Shown piece after piece: positions 46,186-55,929 of a stretch of 64,000 nucleotides of DNA. The notes beneath the pieces were generated by a model. The model was not told the DNA's origin. It saw nothing but the letters and a program-made list of their open reading frames with translations, and ran no database searches. Location of the stretch: contig CAWBCM010000017.1 in NCBI GenBank assembly GCA_963787285.1, positions 1-64,000 on the forward strand, written 5' to 3'. This DNA is from JAHEJN01 sp963787285 (GTDB lineage Bacteria > Actinomycetota > Acidimicrobiia > Acidimicrobiales > JAHEJN01). Numbering within the stretch: the stretch's first letter is position 1; each line of letters opens with the position of its first letter. The translations under genes were made by a program, and so were the position numbers.

Positions 46186-46845
46186 TCAGCAGGTCCAGCT
46201 CATGTCGGACAGGCCGATGCGTTGATTGGCTCCGCCGGTGCTCACCGCATTGGTGTAGCGGAAGGCGAACGACGTGATCGGTCCGGCGTAGGTGAGAGTC
46301 AGGTTGCCCCTGTTGTCGGTGTCGCCGAAATTGGTGTTGAGCAGGCTGTTGCGGAAGAGGTTGCCAGCGGTGCCATTGCCGATGACGGTACTGCCGGCGG
46401 GAATGGTCGACGTGTAACCAGTGGTGAGCATCAGGATGCGATCACCCCAGCCGCCGACCAGGTTGTCGATGTCGTAGAACGTGAAGACGACGTTCGACAC
46501 GGGTGCGCTGAACGTGAAGGTGACGTTCTGGCCGATGCCGATCGCGTTGGGAAGCTGCTGGAACTGCAGTGCCTTCTGATTGAACGAACCGTTCGGCGAC
46601 GCGCGAATCGTCCGGTTCGTCGCCAGGAGGGTGGTGCCGGCGAGCGGGGCCACGGTCAGCGTCACCGAGACGCCGTTCACGACCGACGTTGTGTAGGTGG
46701 AGCCGGTCACCAGCGAATCCCAGTCGAGTGTGCCTGGCATGCAGCTCACCATCGCCGCGGCGGCATCGAGCCCCGTGACCGACGGAGCCACCCATGCTGC
46801 GACGCCGGCGACGCCACCGATCAGAAGGCGGCGACGATCGGTCAT
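46186..46845 (-). CDS. Exported hypothetical protein with twin-arginine-type signal
   Basis: 219 residues from ATG 46845 (MTDRRRLLIGGVAGVAAWVAPSV); ATG 46851 is 2 codons earlier. The DRRRLL start followed by a hydrophobic stretch and an Ala-X-Ala site fits Tat export. The mature protein is rich in beta strands, Thr, Asn and Gly (FTFSAPVSNVVFTFYDIDNLVGGWGD), with two Cys (one early, one at the end) that may pair. I do not recognise a defined family. It may be a surface or extracellular beta-sandwich protein. It is convergent with the LysR gene (9 bp). Confidence 0.72.
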   Translation of the reverse strand: MTDRRRLLIGGVAGVAAWVAPSVTGLDAAAAMVSCMPGTLDWDSLVTGSTYTTSVVNGVSVTLTVAPLAGTTLLATNRTIRASPNGSFNQKALQFQQLPNAIGIGQNVTFTFSAPVSNVVFTFYDIDNLVGGWGDRILMLTTGYTSTIPAGSTVIGNGTAGNLFRNSLLNTNFGDTDNRGNLTLTYAGPITSFAFRYTNAVSTGGANQRIGLSDMSWTC

Positions 46846-46995
46846 GAGCATCGAGCCCCACGTGGGCGTCGAGACCCTAGATGGTTCTTGCTGATATCTG
46901 GCCATTCGGTTGACACTCGAGCATCCAGCGACGGGGATTCGAACCGTGGGCTGCGCGCAAGCTACCCGGTCGACGGAGCGATGTCGATTCAGCCG

Positions 46996-48915
46996 TCATG
47001 GTTCGTCGTCGGCCGACGGCTGCTCGAGCTGTTGGAGCATCAGGATGCCCGCGACGTTCATGAAATCGTGCTCGGTGACCAGCCCGACGAGCACGCCGTC
47101 GTCGACCACGGGGAGGGCGCCGATCCCGAACGATCGCATGATCTCGAGCGCTCGCAGCGGTGGCATCGACGGTGCCACGCACACCGGGTCGCGCTGCATC
47201 ACGTCACCCACGCACAGCTCGGCCCAGCGGGCGCCGTCGTCGGCCATCACCCGCAGCAGGCGGCGGTACGAGAGGATGCCGATGATCCCGTCCTTGTCGT
47301 CCTCCACCAGCACCTGACGGAGCCGGTGCCAGACCATGAGGTTGGCCGCCAGATCCAGCGGATCGTCCTCGGCGACCGTGACGAGCTCGCTCACCATGAT
47401 CTGCTCGATGGATTGGAAGTTGTACTGCCAGCTGCCGCCCTCCTCGAGGCTGGCCGCCGACCATTCCGACACCGGGTTCCCGACCTGTTGGCGGGCGGCG
47501 ATGGCCGCAGTGAGGCTGTTGAGTCGCTGCCCGAGCGAACCCTGCTGGCGCATCGACAGCATCGATGAGACCTGCCAGCGCGAGCCCGTGTACCCCGACT
47601 TGACCCGGCGTTCGACGATGCCCAGGTAGTGGTCGCGGTCGGCCGGGGACACCCCAGCGGCATCGAGCCCCTCGGCGGCGACGGGCAGGAGCACGTCGAG
47701 GAGGAGCTCGGGTGCCGGCCGCTCCTGGCCGTCGATCCAGGTGAGCGACGACGACAGCCCCTCGCGGGCCGCGTTGACGAAGTTGTACCGCGTCGTGGCG
47801 AACTCCGTCATGCGGCTGACCTCGGGATGCTGGGCGCCGATGCCCCGCATCAGGCCGAGCCACAGCGCCGCGTTGGCCATCTCGTCGGCGGTGGTCGGAC
47901 CTGACGGCAGCACGCGATTCTCGATCCGCAGATGCGGCACGCCGTCCATGACTCCGTAGCAGGCCCGATTCCATCGCCACACCGTGCCGGTGTGCAGCCG
48001 CACTGCCGCGAGGTCGGGGATCTCGCCCCGGGCGAGCACCTCGAAGGGATCCTCGTGGGCGTCGGGCGCCAGCAACGGCCGGAAACGGGTGATGTCCTCC
48101 TTGAACAGCTCGGCCACCGACTCGTGGACCCAGTCGGTGCCGAAGGTGACCCGTCCGGAGCGTTGCCGGAGGCTGTGGCTCGACCGACGGGTGTCGACGG
48201 ACTGTTCGAACAGCGGTATCCGGGTCTCGGCCCACAGCTGCTTGCCGAACAGGATCGGCGAGTTGGTGGCACACGCCAAGGTCGGGCCGGCCAGCAACTG
48301 GGCCACGTTGTAGAGGTTGGCGAACTCCGCCGGCGCCACCTGGAGGTGGACCTGGAAGCTCGCGTTGCAGGCTTCGGCCATCACCGAGTCCTGACGTACG
48401 TGCAGCTCGTCGGCGCCCGAGATCTGGACGTGGAGGTCTTCGCCGCGCAGGTCGAGCAGTGCCTGGTTGAGCGCGAGGTACCGGGGATTCTGCACCATGT
48501 TCGACAGCGCGAGACTGCTCATGCGAAGGGTCGGCAGGATGCCGGTGAGCACGATCTCCTGCTCGAGTCGATGGCCCGCTCGACGAGCAAGTGCGAGCAG
48601 CTCGTCGAGCTGAGCGTGCATGTCGCTGAAGCACGATCCGGCAAAGGGTTGCGGGTCGAGATTCACCTCGAGGTTGAACGCACCGATCTCGGTCGTGAAG
48701 TGCGGATCGGCGATGACCTCGAGCATCTCGAGGGCGGTCGGCGATGGTTGCCAGCCCCGATCGACCAGGAAGAACTCCTGTTCGGCGCCGATGCGCGGGT
48801 TCCCGGTCTCGAACATCTCGTGGTCGAGGAGGTGCTCGAGGGCGTGCACATCGCGCAGCATCCAGTTCACCGCGGCCCGGCGCTGGGCGACTCCGGTGGC
48901 CGTCTGGGCTCCCAC
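46996..48915 (-). CDS. GCS2-type carboxylate-amine ligase with C-terminal CBS-domain pair
   Basis: 639 residues, intact. Residues about 30-450 are a glutamate-cysteine ligase type 2-like fold: IGAEQEFFLVDRGWQPSP, TEIGAFNLEVNLDPQPFAGSCF, EACNASFQVHLQVAP, LFGKQLWAETRIPLFEQSVD, and RIENRVLPSGPTTADEMANAALWLGLM with acidic residues for ATP-Mg. After about 500 come two CBS motifs (MVSELVTVAEDDPLDLAANLMVW and VGDVMQRDPVCVAPSMPPLRALEIMRSFGIGALPVVDDGVLVG). The enzyme joins an amine to a carboxylate with ATP; the CBS pair may sense adenine nucleotides. It is the last gene of a minus-strand set with two esterases and two ATP-grasp ligases (gap to the esterase 21 bp). Confidence 0.87.
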   Translation of the reverse strand: MGAQTATGVAQRRAAVNWMLRDVHALEHLLDHEMFETGNPRIGAEQEFFLVDRGWQPSPTALEMLEVIADPHFTTEIGAFNLEVNLDPQPFAGSCFSDMHAQLDELLALARRAGHRLEQEIVLTGILPTLRMSSLALSNMVQNPRYLALNQALLDLRGEDLHVQISGADELHVRQDSVMAEACNASFQVHLQVAPAEFANLYNVAQLLAGPTLACATNSPILFGKQLWAETRIPLFEQSVDTRRSSHSLRQRSGRVTFGTDWVHESVAELFKEDITRFRPLLAPDAHEDPFEVLARGEIPDLAAVRLHTGTVWRWNRACYGVMDGVPHLRIENRVLPSGPTTADEMANAALWLGLMRGIGAQHPEVSRMTEFATTRYNFVNAAREGLSSSLTWIDGQERPAPELLLDVLLPVAAEGLDAAGVSPADRDHYLGIVERRVKSGYTGSRWQVSSMLSMRQQGSLGQRLNSLTAAIAARQQVGNPVSEWSAASLEEGGSWQYNFQSIEQIMVSELVTVAEDDPLDLAANLMVWHRLRQVLVEDDKDGIIGILSYRRLLRVMADDGARWAELCVGDVMQRDPVCVAPSMPPLRALEIMRSFGIGALPVVDDGVLVGLVTEHDFMNVAGILMLQQLEQPSADDEP

Positions 48916-48936
48916 GTCAGATCCTCCCCTGGGCCG

Positions 48937-49666
48937 TCATGTCAGCTCCGCCAGGTATCCCGGCAGCATGGCGCGCCAGGTCTGCCAGTCGTGGGGCCAT
49001 TCTGGCCCCCACGGGTCGACCCGGTTCGGGACACCCGCCTCGCCCAGCACGTGGGCGGCCTGCCAGGTCTCGCCGATGTCCTCGTTGGCCCCGCCGCCGC
49101 AGGCGAGGACAACGGATCGTTGGCGCAGGCGATCGAGCTGGTCGCCATCGACGGCGCCGAGGTAGTGCACCGGTGAGGCCCAGAGGAAGTTCTCGTCGGA
49201 CGGGCCGTTCAGGAAGCGGCCGAGGTCGTAGGTGCCGCTCATGCAGATGGCCGTGGTGAAGACGTCGGGATAGCGGCACAAGGACGCCAGGGCGTTGTAG
49301 GCACCGATCGACGCTCCGGCGGCGATGATCTCGATGGTGTCGCTGTGGCAGTCGGCGCGGATGGCGGGCACCAGCTCGTGGCCGACGAACTCGACGAAGC
49401 GGCGCAGGATCCAGCTCAGGTGCCGACTGTCGCCCTCGTGGGTCAGCATCGCCCGCCCGTTGACGCTGTCGCAGGAGTAGATCTTGATCCGCCCCTCGGC
49501 GATGAGGTCGGAACAGGCTTCGACCACGTGGAAGCGCTCGATCTCCTCGGCGTCGCCGCCGGCGGTCGGGAAAGACGAGCACCGGGCGGCCGATATCGCC
49601 CCAGCGGGCGACCTCGACGGTGCGGTCGAGGTGGACCGAATGCCACCGGTCGGTGAGCTTGGTCAT
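48937..49666 (-). CDS. Alpha/beta-hydrolase esterase, one frameshift
   Basis: About 242 residues from ATG 49666 (MTKLTDRWHSVHLDRTVEVARWG). An extra base near 49573 shifts the frame after PVLVFP; removing it gives PVLVFPTAGGDAEEIERFHVV, as in esterase D/putative PHB depolymerase-like proteins. The nucleophile elbow is IIAAGASIGAYNALASLCRYPDVF (GxSxG as GASIG), the base region GEAGVPNRVDPWGPEWPHDWQTWRAMLPGYL holds the catalytic His. No signal peptide, so it acts in the cytoplasm. It sits between an ATP-grasp ligase and the GCS2 ligase, with which it is nearly contiguous. Confidence 0.8.
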
Positions 49667-50905
49667 GGGCGCTCGCGTCCTCGCGCCACTGCTGGATGCG
49701 CGACCAGAACATCTCGGTGAACTCGTCGACCTCGTGCTCGGGGTACATCGCGGCGACCTTCTGCCGGACCGCGTCGTGCGCGGTGTCGGTGCCGAAGAAG
49801 TCCCAGAGCACCTGATCGAGATGCGACGAGGTGCTCGGCGCAGAACGCCTCGAACTCGTCGGCCTGGAGACGCTCGCGGGCGATCGCGGCGTAGCCCCTC
49901 AGCTTCTCCTCGTACGGGAGCGTCGGTGTCGGCGATGTCGAAGTAGGGCTGCCAGTCGAGGTTGGGTCGCATCGGCCGCTTGCGTGGCGGCGCAGAAGAG
50001 CGACCAGCGGAGGTTGGCGCCGATCAACCAGGGGAAGTGGTAGTGCAGCGAGGTGACCTGCGAGTCGGGGCACGGGTTGGCGAAGTCGATCGGGAACCAG
50101 CGGCCGTCCTGGCGCAGCGCCTCGCACGAGTTGAAGTCCCAGCCGAAGAACGAGTTGATCGTGAGCGTCGTGTCGATCAGATGCTGGCGCTGGTCGTCGG
50201 GAAGGGCGCCGTCGTCGGACGTGTAGCGATCGTGCAGCGGTGCGCCGGGGTCGTAGCGCACCACGCGCACCTGCGGGCCGAGCCCGACGCAGCGGATGAA
50301 CAGGTCGTGGGGATCGACGGCCTGCTGCAGATGCATCAGGTAGGTGCCGCTCTCGTCGTAGAGCCGCTGGAGGTCCTCGGCGTCGTCGATCCGGCTCACC
50401 CCGGCCCAGCCGCCGCCGTCGTACGGCTTGATGTACATCGGGTAGCCGACCTTGTCGCCCAGCTCGTCGAGGTCGAACATCTGGGCGTAGCGCTCGAGGG
50501 TGACCTCGAGGTCGGCCTGTGAGTCGTAGCTCTTCGGCGGCACCATCCACGTGGTCGGGATCGGCATGCCGAGGCGCATCATGGCGCAGTACGACGTGTG
50601 CTTCTCGTTCGACTGGATCGACCACGGGTTGTTGAACACGTACAGGTCGTCCATCAGAACGGCCTTCTTGATCCACTCGCGGCTGGTGCCGTACCAGTGC
50701 GTGAGGCGGTCGATGACCAGGTCGTAGCGAACCGGTTGGCGAAGGTAGAACGGTTCGATCGTGACCCGTTCGACGTCGAAGCGGATGGCGTCGCCGTTCG
50801 ATGGCCACGGCGAGGTCGAGGCGATCGAGCATCTGCTTCGTAACAGATCGGCCAGCACAGGTCGGCGCCGAGCGACAACCCGATGACGCGCCGCACATCA
50901 GCCAT
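49663..50905 (-). CDS. ATP-grasp ligase, several frameshifts
   Basis: About 410 residues from ATG 50905 (MADVRRVIGLSLGADLCWP). The conserved body is in one frame: VGYPMYIKPYDGGGWAGVSRIDDAEDL (ATP-binding lysine and glycine-rich loop), TYLMHLQQAVDPHDLFIRCVGLG and GWDFNSCEALRQDGRWFPIDFANPCPDS (Mg ligands near the end of ATP-grasp). About six one-base changes, near 50833, 50800, 49975, 49920, 49825 and 49680, carry the rest (CYEQMLDRLDLAVAIE, LDWQPYFDIADTDAP, YEEKLRGYAAIARERLQADEFEAFC, EVDEFTEMFWSRIQQW). ATP-grasp enzymes form an acyl phosphate and then an amide or other bond. It overlaps both esterase genes by a few bases, so all three form one unit. Confidence 0.78.
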
Positions 50906-52071
50906 GTGAATCCCCTGAGTCGGTCGCAGGCAAGGTAGCAGAGGGCGGGGGCCGCTCGAATGGCCGTACCTCGCGAGGGCGGAACGCGTCGGCGAACAGC
51001 CACGGAAGGGCCACGCCGAGCATGTCGCGCCAACATCCCCACGTGTGGCCGTCGAGGGCCTCACCGGCGATCGACTTGCATGCCGGTGTCCTTCAGGATG
51101 GGCCGCAACGCGCGGTTCTCGCAGATCAGCGGTTCGAACACCCCACAGCTCATGAAGACCCGGTCGGCGACGGCGACGGGATCGGCAACATAACGCCGGA
51201 CGAAGTCACCCACGGGCACCCAGATCGCGTCGGTGCGGTCGAGGCAGCCGACGCCGACGCCGGCGAAGGAGCCCGACTGCAACATCAGCCGCCCGAAGCT
51301 GTCGGGGTAGCGGGCGGCGGTCGACAGCGTGGCGACGGCGCCGAAGCTGGCGCCGCCCAGGCACCGGGCGTCGCGTCCCTCGAGCAACGGGAGGTGCGCC
51401 TCGAGGTACGGCACGAGCTCCTCGGCCACGAATCGGGCATGGCGTTCGTCGTCGGCGTACTCGACGAGCCGATCGTGGGGATCGCAGAACGCAACCACGA
51501 GCTCGGGTACCAGACCTCGGTGGATGAGGTTGTCGAGCACGGTGGACGCGGCGGCGTAGTGGAGGTAGTCGGTGCCGTCGTGCAGGACCATCAGCGGATA
51601 CCGGTGCTCGGGATCCGTGCGGAACGACGCGGGCAGGTACACCGTGACCGGTACCGGTCGACCGAGCGCGGCACTCGGAATGGTCAGTGAACGGTGTGAT
51701 CCGGGCTCGGCCGATGCGTCGTGCAACGCCCACGGCGGCACCTCGTAGCCGTGCGAGCGACAGACCGAGTTCTGTCCGAAGGGATTGCGTGCCTCGTACG
51801 GGTTGAGGGGATCCTCGATCACCCGGTGGTTGCCGTTCTCGCAGATCTCGAGCTGGTACTCGAGTCGGGTTCCCTCGGGCAGCCCGAGCGCAAGCAGCCA
51901 CCACGTCGACTCGCCGAGACGCTCGAAGTGCAGGTCTTCGGGCAGGCCGATCCCGAAGTGCACCAGGCGGACCGACTCGACGTCGCCGCGATAGGCGAAC
52001 GTGGTCGCTCCCTCGGCGAGGAGGGGGAAGCCGCGGTCGAACACCAGACGATCGAGTACCAACGGCGTCAT
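50898..52071 (-). CDS. Enterochelin esterase-like hydrolase with N-terminal E-set domain, frameshifted near its end
   Basis: About 390 residues from ATG 52071 (MTPLVLDRLVFDRGF). An N-terminal beta domain (TFAYRGDVESVRLVHFGIGLPEDLHFERL, then LEYQLEICENGNHRVIEDPLNPYEARNPFG) resembles the E-set domain of Fes/enterochelin esterase. The hydrolase part has VYLPASFRTDPEHRYPLMVLHDGTDYL and the nucleophile in CLGGASFGAVATLS (GASFG). After LKDTGMQV the frame is broken by an extra base near 51070 and another near 51040; restored, it gives IAGEALDGHTWGCWRDMLGVALPWLFADAF, with the catalytic His of DGHTW. It probably hydrolyses an ester bond of a peptide-like product. Its end overlaps the ATP-grasp start by 8 bp. 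Confidence 0.78.
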
Positions 52072-52113
52072 GGCAGGGTCGAGGTCGAGCCGCGGCGCGA
52101 GGACCGCCTCGGC

Positions 52114-53340
52114 TCATGCGGCGTGCACCTTCACCTTGCGGCCGATGTCGTCGAGCACATCGCGCAGGCGATCGAAGTCGGGATGGCGAGCCCGAATCCA
52201 GGCATTGGCCATGTAGCCGGCGGCCACCGGCTGGGTCGGGGTGCCGACCTCGGGGAGGTGGGCGTCGATGATGAGGTCGCCGTAGCGCTCCTGGATCTCG
52301 TCGATGCCCGAGTAGCCCGAGATCGACCCGTCGGCTTCGGGCCGGAGGGCGATGATGCCTGCCGAGAACCGACGCGACGGCAGTCTGACGAGGGCGCCCG
52401 TGCACGATGGCCTCGGCCCACTCGCGGTAGATGTCGATGTCGTTGCCGGCGCCGTAGAGGTCCCACGCCCTCACGCCGGGAGGGCGGCAGCCGATCTCGG
52501 AGAACTTCAGACCCTTCGGCCCGGCGAACCACTCCATGTGGGTCGCCGAGGTCCCGATGCCGAGGGCATCGATGACCCGTCGACCCATCGCCTTGACCTC
52601 GTCGTAGCCGGGGGCGGAGTCGACACGGTTGGTCGCGATGAACTGGGGCGAGATCCAGCGCGTCCGCATGGCCTCGAGGACGTTCGGGTAGTAGTGGCTG
52701 ACGAACTCGTGGACGACCTCGCCGTCGACGGTGATCGTGTCGTAGAAACCTTCGTGGCCCTCGATGAACTCCTCGACGGCCACGGTGGCGCCATGAGCCA
52801 GGCCACTGCCGGCGATGGCTCGCTCGAGGTCGTCGTCGTCGTCGACGCGGTGCGTTCCCGATGCGCCGGCACCGTCGGGTGGCTTGATGATCAGCGGGAT
52901 AGCCCGACCTCGGCGGCAAAGGTGCGCACCTCGTCGGCGGTGGCCGCCCCGGTCGATTGCGCGCACGGGACGCCGGCGCCGCGCAGCACTTCCTTCATCG
53001 CCGGCTTGTCACGGCAGAGGTGGGCGGTGCGCACCGAGGTGCCGGGGATGCCGCAGGCCTCCCGGACACGGGCGGCGGTCATGATGTGGGCCTCGACGGT
53101 CGCCTCGAGCCGGTCGACCCACAGACGGTCCTGGATCCACCGAACGGCCCGCTCGACGGAGTCGTCGTCGACCACCGAGCCGACCTGCTCGTAGTGCGTC
53201 AACCACCCGGCGACATCGTCGTCGAGACCCTCCTTGGGTCGCTCGCCGATACCGATGACGGTTGCGCCGGCCTCGGCCAGCGCCCGTGCGAACTGCTTCT
53301 GGTTGTCGGGAAAGCTCGGCTCGAGCAGGATCACGTTCAC
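52114..53340 (-). CDS. ATP-grasp ligase (carbamoyl-phosphate synthase-like), frameshifted
   Basis: About 408 residues from GTG 53340 (MNVILLEPSFPDNQKQFARALAEAG). A pre-ATP-grasp Rossmann half (ATVIGIGERPKEG, VEAHIMTAARVREACGIPGTSVRTAHLCRDKPAMKEVL) precedes the ATP-grasp half: YPLIIKPPDGAGASGTHRVDD, VAVEEFIEGHEGFYDTITVDGEVVHEFVSHYYPNVLEAM, and MEWFAGPKGLKFSEIGCRPPGVRAWDLYGAGND with the Mg ligands. Two extra bases near 52895 and one near 52383 sum to three, so the span is an exact multiple of three. The C-terminus restored is FSAGIIALRPEADG to VKVHAA. It is the first gene of the minus-strand set and faces a related ligase across 80 bp. Confidence 0.82.
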
Positions 53341-53420
53341 CCCACAGTTGTACCCGCTACCGCGGCCGCCGTCGTCCGGTCGACGTCGCGGTGACGGGTG
53401 CAGTACGGTCGCTCACCGTG

Positions 53421-54639
53421 GTGAATGTCGTGTTCGTTGCCCCGTACGTGCTCGATGCGACCAACCGTTTCCTCGGTGCGATGGTGCAGGTCCCGGGCGC
53501 CGATGTCGCCGTCGTGAGCAGCGATCCGCTCGAACGATTCCCCGACCACATCCGTGACGGACTCGTCGGCCCACTGGCGGGTCGACGACTGCCTCGACGT
53601 CGACCAGCTCGCCACCGCGGTGGCGGCGCTGCACTCCGCCCGCGGTGTCGACGTGCTCACGGCGATCCTCGAGAACCTGCAGGTGCCGATGGCCGAGGTC
53701 CGAGAACGGCTCGACCTTCCCGGCATGGGTGTCGAGGTGGCCGAGAACTTCCGCGACAAGGCTCGCATGAAGGCGGCCTTCGAGGCGGCCGGCATTCCGT
53801 GCGCCCGCAATGCCCGGGTCGACTCGGCGGCGCAGGCGCGTGACATCATCGGGCGCTGGCAACCGCCGGTGGTCGTGAAACCGCTCGCCGGAATGGGAGC
53901 TCGCAACACCTTCCGCATCGACGACGCAGAGACGATGGAGCGGTGGTTGGCGCACCGCCCGCCGTCGCAGGACGCGCCCGTGTTGCTGGAGGAGTTCCTC
54001 GTCGGTCAGGAGTTCTCCTTCGAGAGCGTGCTGGTCGACGGCGAGCTCGTGTGGCACTCGATCGGCCGCTACGACCCGACGCCGCTGACCGTGCTCGAGA
54101 ACCCGTGGATCCAGTGGTGCATCGTGCTGCCTCGGGAGATCACCGGCGACGAGTTCGCCGACATTCGCGACGTCGGCACGCGCGCCGTCAAGGCGTTGGG
54201 GCTGACCACCGGGCTGTCACACCTCGAATGGTTCCGACGGGTCGACGGTTCGCTGGCGATATCCGAAGTGGGTGCGCGGCCACCGGGGGCGCAGATCGCG
54301 TCGCTGATGTCGTGGGCCCACGACACCGACATGTACGCGGCGTGGGCCCGACTGGTGGTGCACGGCCAGTTCGATCCCCCGGAACGCCGCTATGCCGTCG
54401 GTGCGGCGTACCTTCGAGCCCAGGGTGCGGGCCGGACCATCACGTCGATCACCGGGATCGATCGCGTGAGTCCCGACACCCATGCCCTGGTCGTCGAGTC
54501 GCGGTTGCCCGAGATCGGCAGCCACGCCGCTGACACCTACGAGGGTGACGGCTACGTGATCGTCCGGGGGGCCGACACCGGCGAGGTCGACGCCGCCCTC
54601 CGCGACATCGTCTCGACGATCAGAGTGGAGTGCGGCTGA
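53421..54639 (+). CDS. ATP-grasp ligase, one frameshift
   Basis: About 405 residues from GTG 53421 (MNVVFVAPYVLDATNRFLGAMVQ), a paralogue of the ligase at 52114-53340 on the opposite strand. Frame change near 53570 joins DHIRDGLVG to HWRVDDCLDVDQLATAVAALH. Then VAENFRDKARMKAAFEAAGIPCARNARVD, VVVKPLAGMGARNTFRIDDAETM (ATP-grasp lysine), PVLLEEFLVGQEFSFESVLVDGELVWHSIGRY, and SHLEWFRRVDGSLAISEVGARPPGAQIASL. The first GTG (53418) is an alternative. Its stop overlaps the next start (TGATG), so the two plus-strand ligases are made together. Confidence 0.84.
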
Positions 54640-55858
54640 TGGATGTGGTGTTCCTCTCACCGGGCTATCCGACCGACATCCCGTTGTTCGTCTCGGGCCT
54701 GGCCGCCGTCGGGGCCCGGGTGATCGGCGTCGGCGATCAACCCGTCGACTCCCTGCCCGAACGGGCGAAGGCCGCGCTGTCCAGCTACATCGAGATCGGG
54801 TCGTGGGCCGACGAAGACGCGGCGATCGCCACGGTGCTCGGCCGGCTCTCGGGCCGCAACGTCGATCTGGTCGAGACGCTGTGGGAGCCGACCATGGTCA
54901 TGGCCGCGCGCCTTCGGGAGGCCATCGGCGTCCCGGGAATGACCGTCGAGCAGACCGTTCCGTTCCGAGACAAGGGCGAGATGAAGAAGATGGTCGAGGC
55001 CGCCGGCCTGCGCACCCCCCGCTCCGTGCGGGCGTCGACTCGTGACGCCTGCCGGGAGGCGGCGGCCGGCATCGGGTATCCGGTCATCATCAAGCCGATC
55101 GCCGGTGCAGGGGCCATGGACACCCACCGGATCGAGAACGAGGCCGAGCTCGAGGAGGTGCTCGCCGGGTTGGGTCACGTGCCCGAGGTGAGCGTCGAGG
55201 AGTTCATCTCCGGCGACGAGTTCACCTACGACACGGTCTGCGCCGCCGGATCCATCGCCTTCGAGAACGTGTGCGAGTACCGCCCGAATCCGCTCATCGG
55301 CAAGCAGGTCGAGTGGATCAGCCCGCAGGTGATCGCCTGGCGGGACCTGACCGACCCGTTCATCGCCGACGGGGTGGCGCTGGGGCGCAAGGTGATCGAG
55401 GCGATGGGCGTGCAGAGCGGGTTCACCCACATGGAGTGGTATCGCACGGCGAACGGCGAGGTCGTCTTCGGGGAGATCGGCGCCCGATCGCCCGGGGGTC
55501 GCCTGACCGACATGATGAACTACGCGTGCGACACCGATCTCTACACCGGCTGGGCCGAGGCCGTCTGCTACGGCACCTTCGGTCAACCCCGACCGAACGC
55601 CGGTACAACGTCGGTCAGGTGATCAAGCGGGCCCAGGGTTCGGGCGTGGTCACCCGAATCGAGGGACTCGGCGCCATGATGGCCACGATGGGCGAACACG
55701 TGGTCAACGTCGATCTCGTTGCGCTGGGGGCGCCGCGGCGGGACTGGCGGGCAACCGTCTTGTCCGACGGGATCATCGTCGTGCGCCATCCCGACCTCGA
55801 CACCACCGTGGCGATGGTCGACCGCATCGCCGCGGACGTCCATTTGTTCTGCGACTGA
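54639..55858 (+). CDS. ATP-grasp ligase, one frameshift
   Basis: About 405 residues from ATG 54639 (MDVVFLSPGYPTDIPLFVSGLAAVG), the same family as the two ligases before it. RDKGEMKKMVEAAGLRTPRSVRAS, YPVIIKPIAGAGAMDTHRIENEAEL, EVSVEEFISGDEFTYDTVCAAGSIAFENVCEYRPNP, and THMEWYRTANGEVVFGEIGARSPGGRLTDMMNYACDTDL. The frame ends QPRPNAGTTSVR at 55622, while the other resumes ERRYNVGQVIKRAQGSGVVTRIEGLGAM to 55858; an indel at about 55590 (in CCCC) explains it. The paralogues likely make different amide bonds of one product. Confidence 0.84.
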
Positions 55859-55929
55859 CCGAAGGGTGGCCATGGCGCTCCGCTAGTGTCGACCAGCATC
55901 GGTGAGCTCGCAATGGTGGTCGAAAACGC

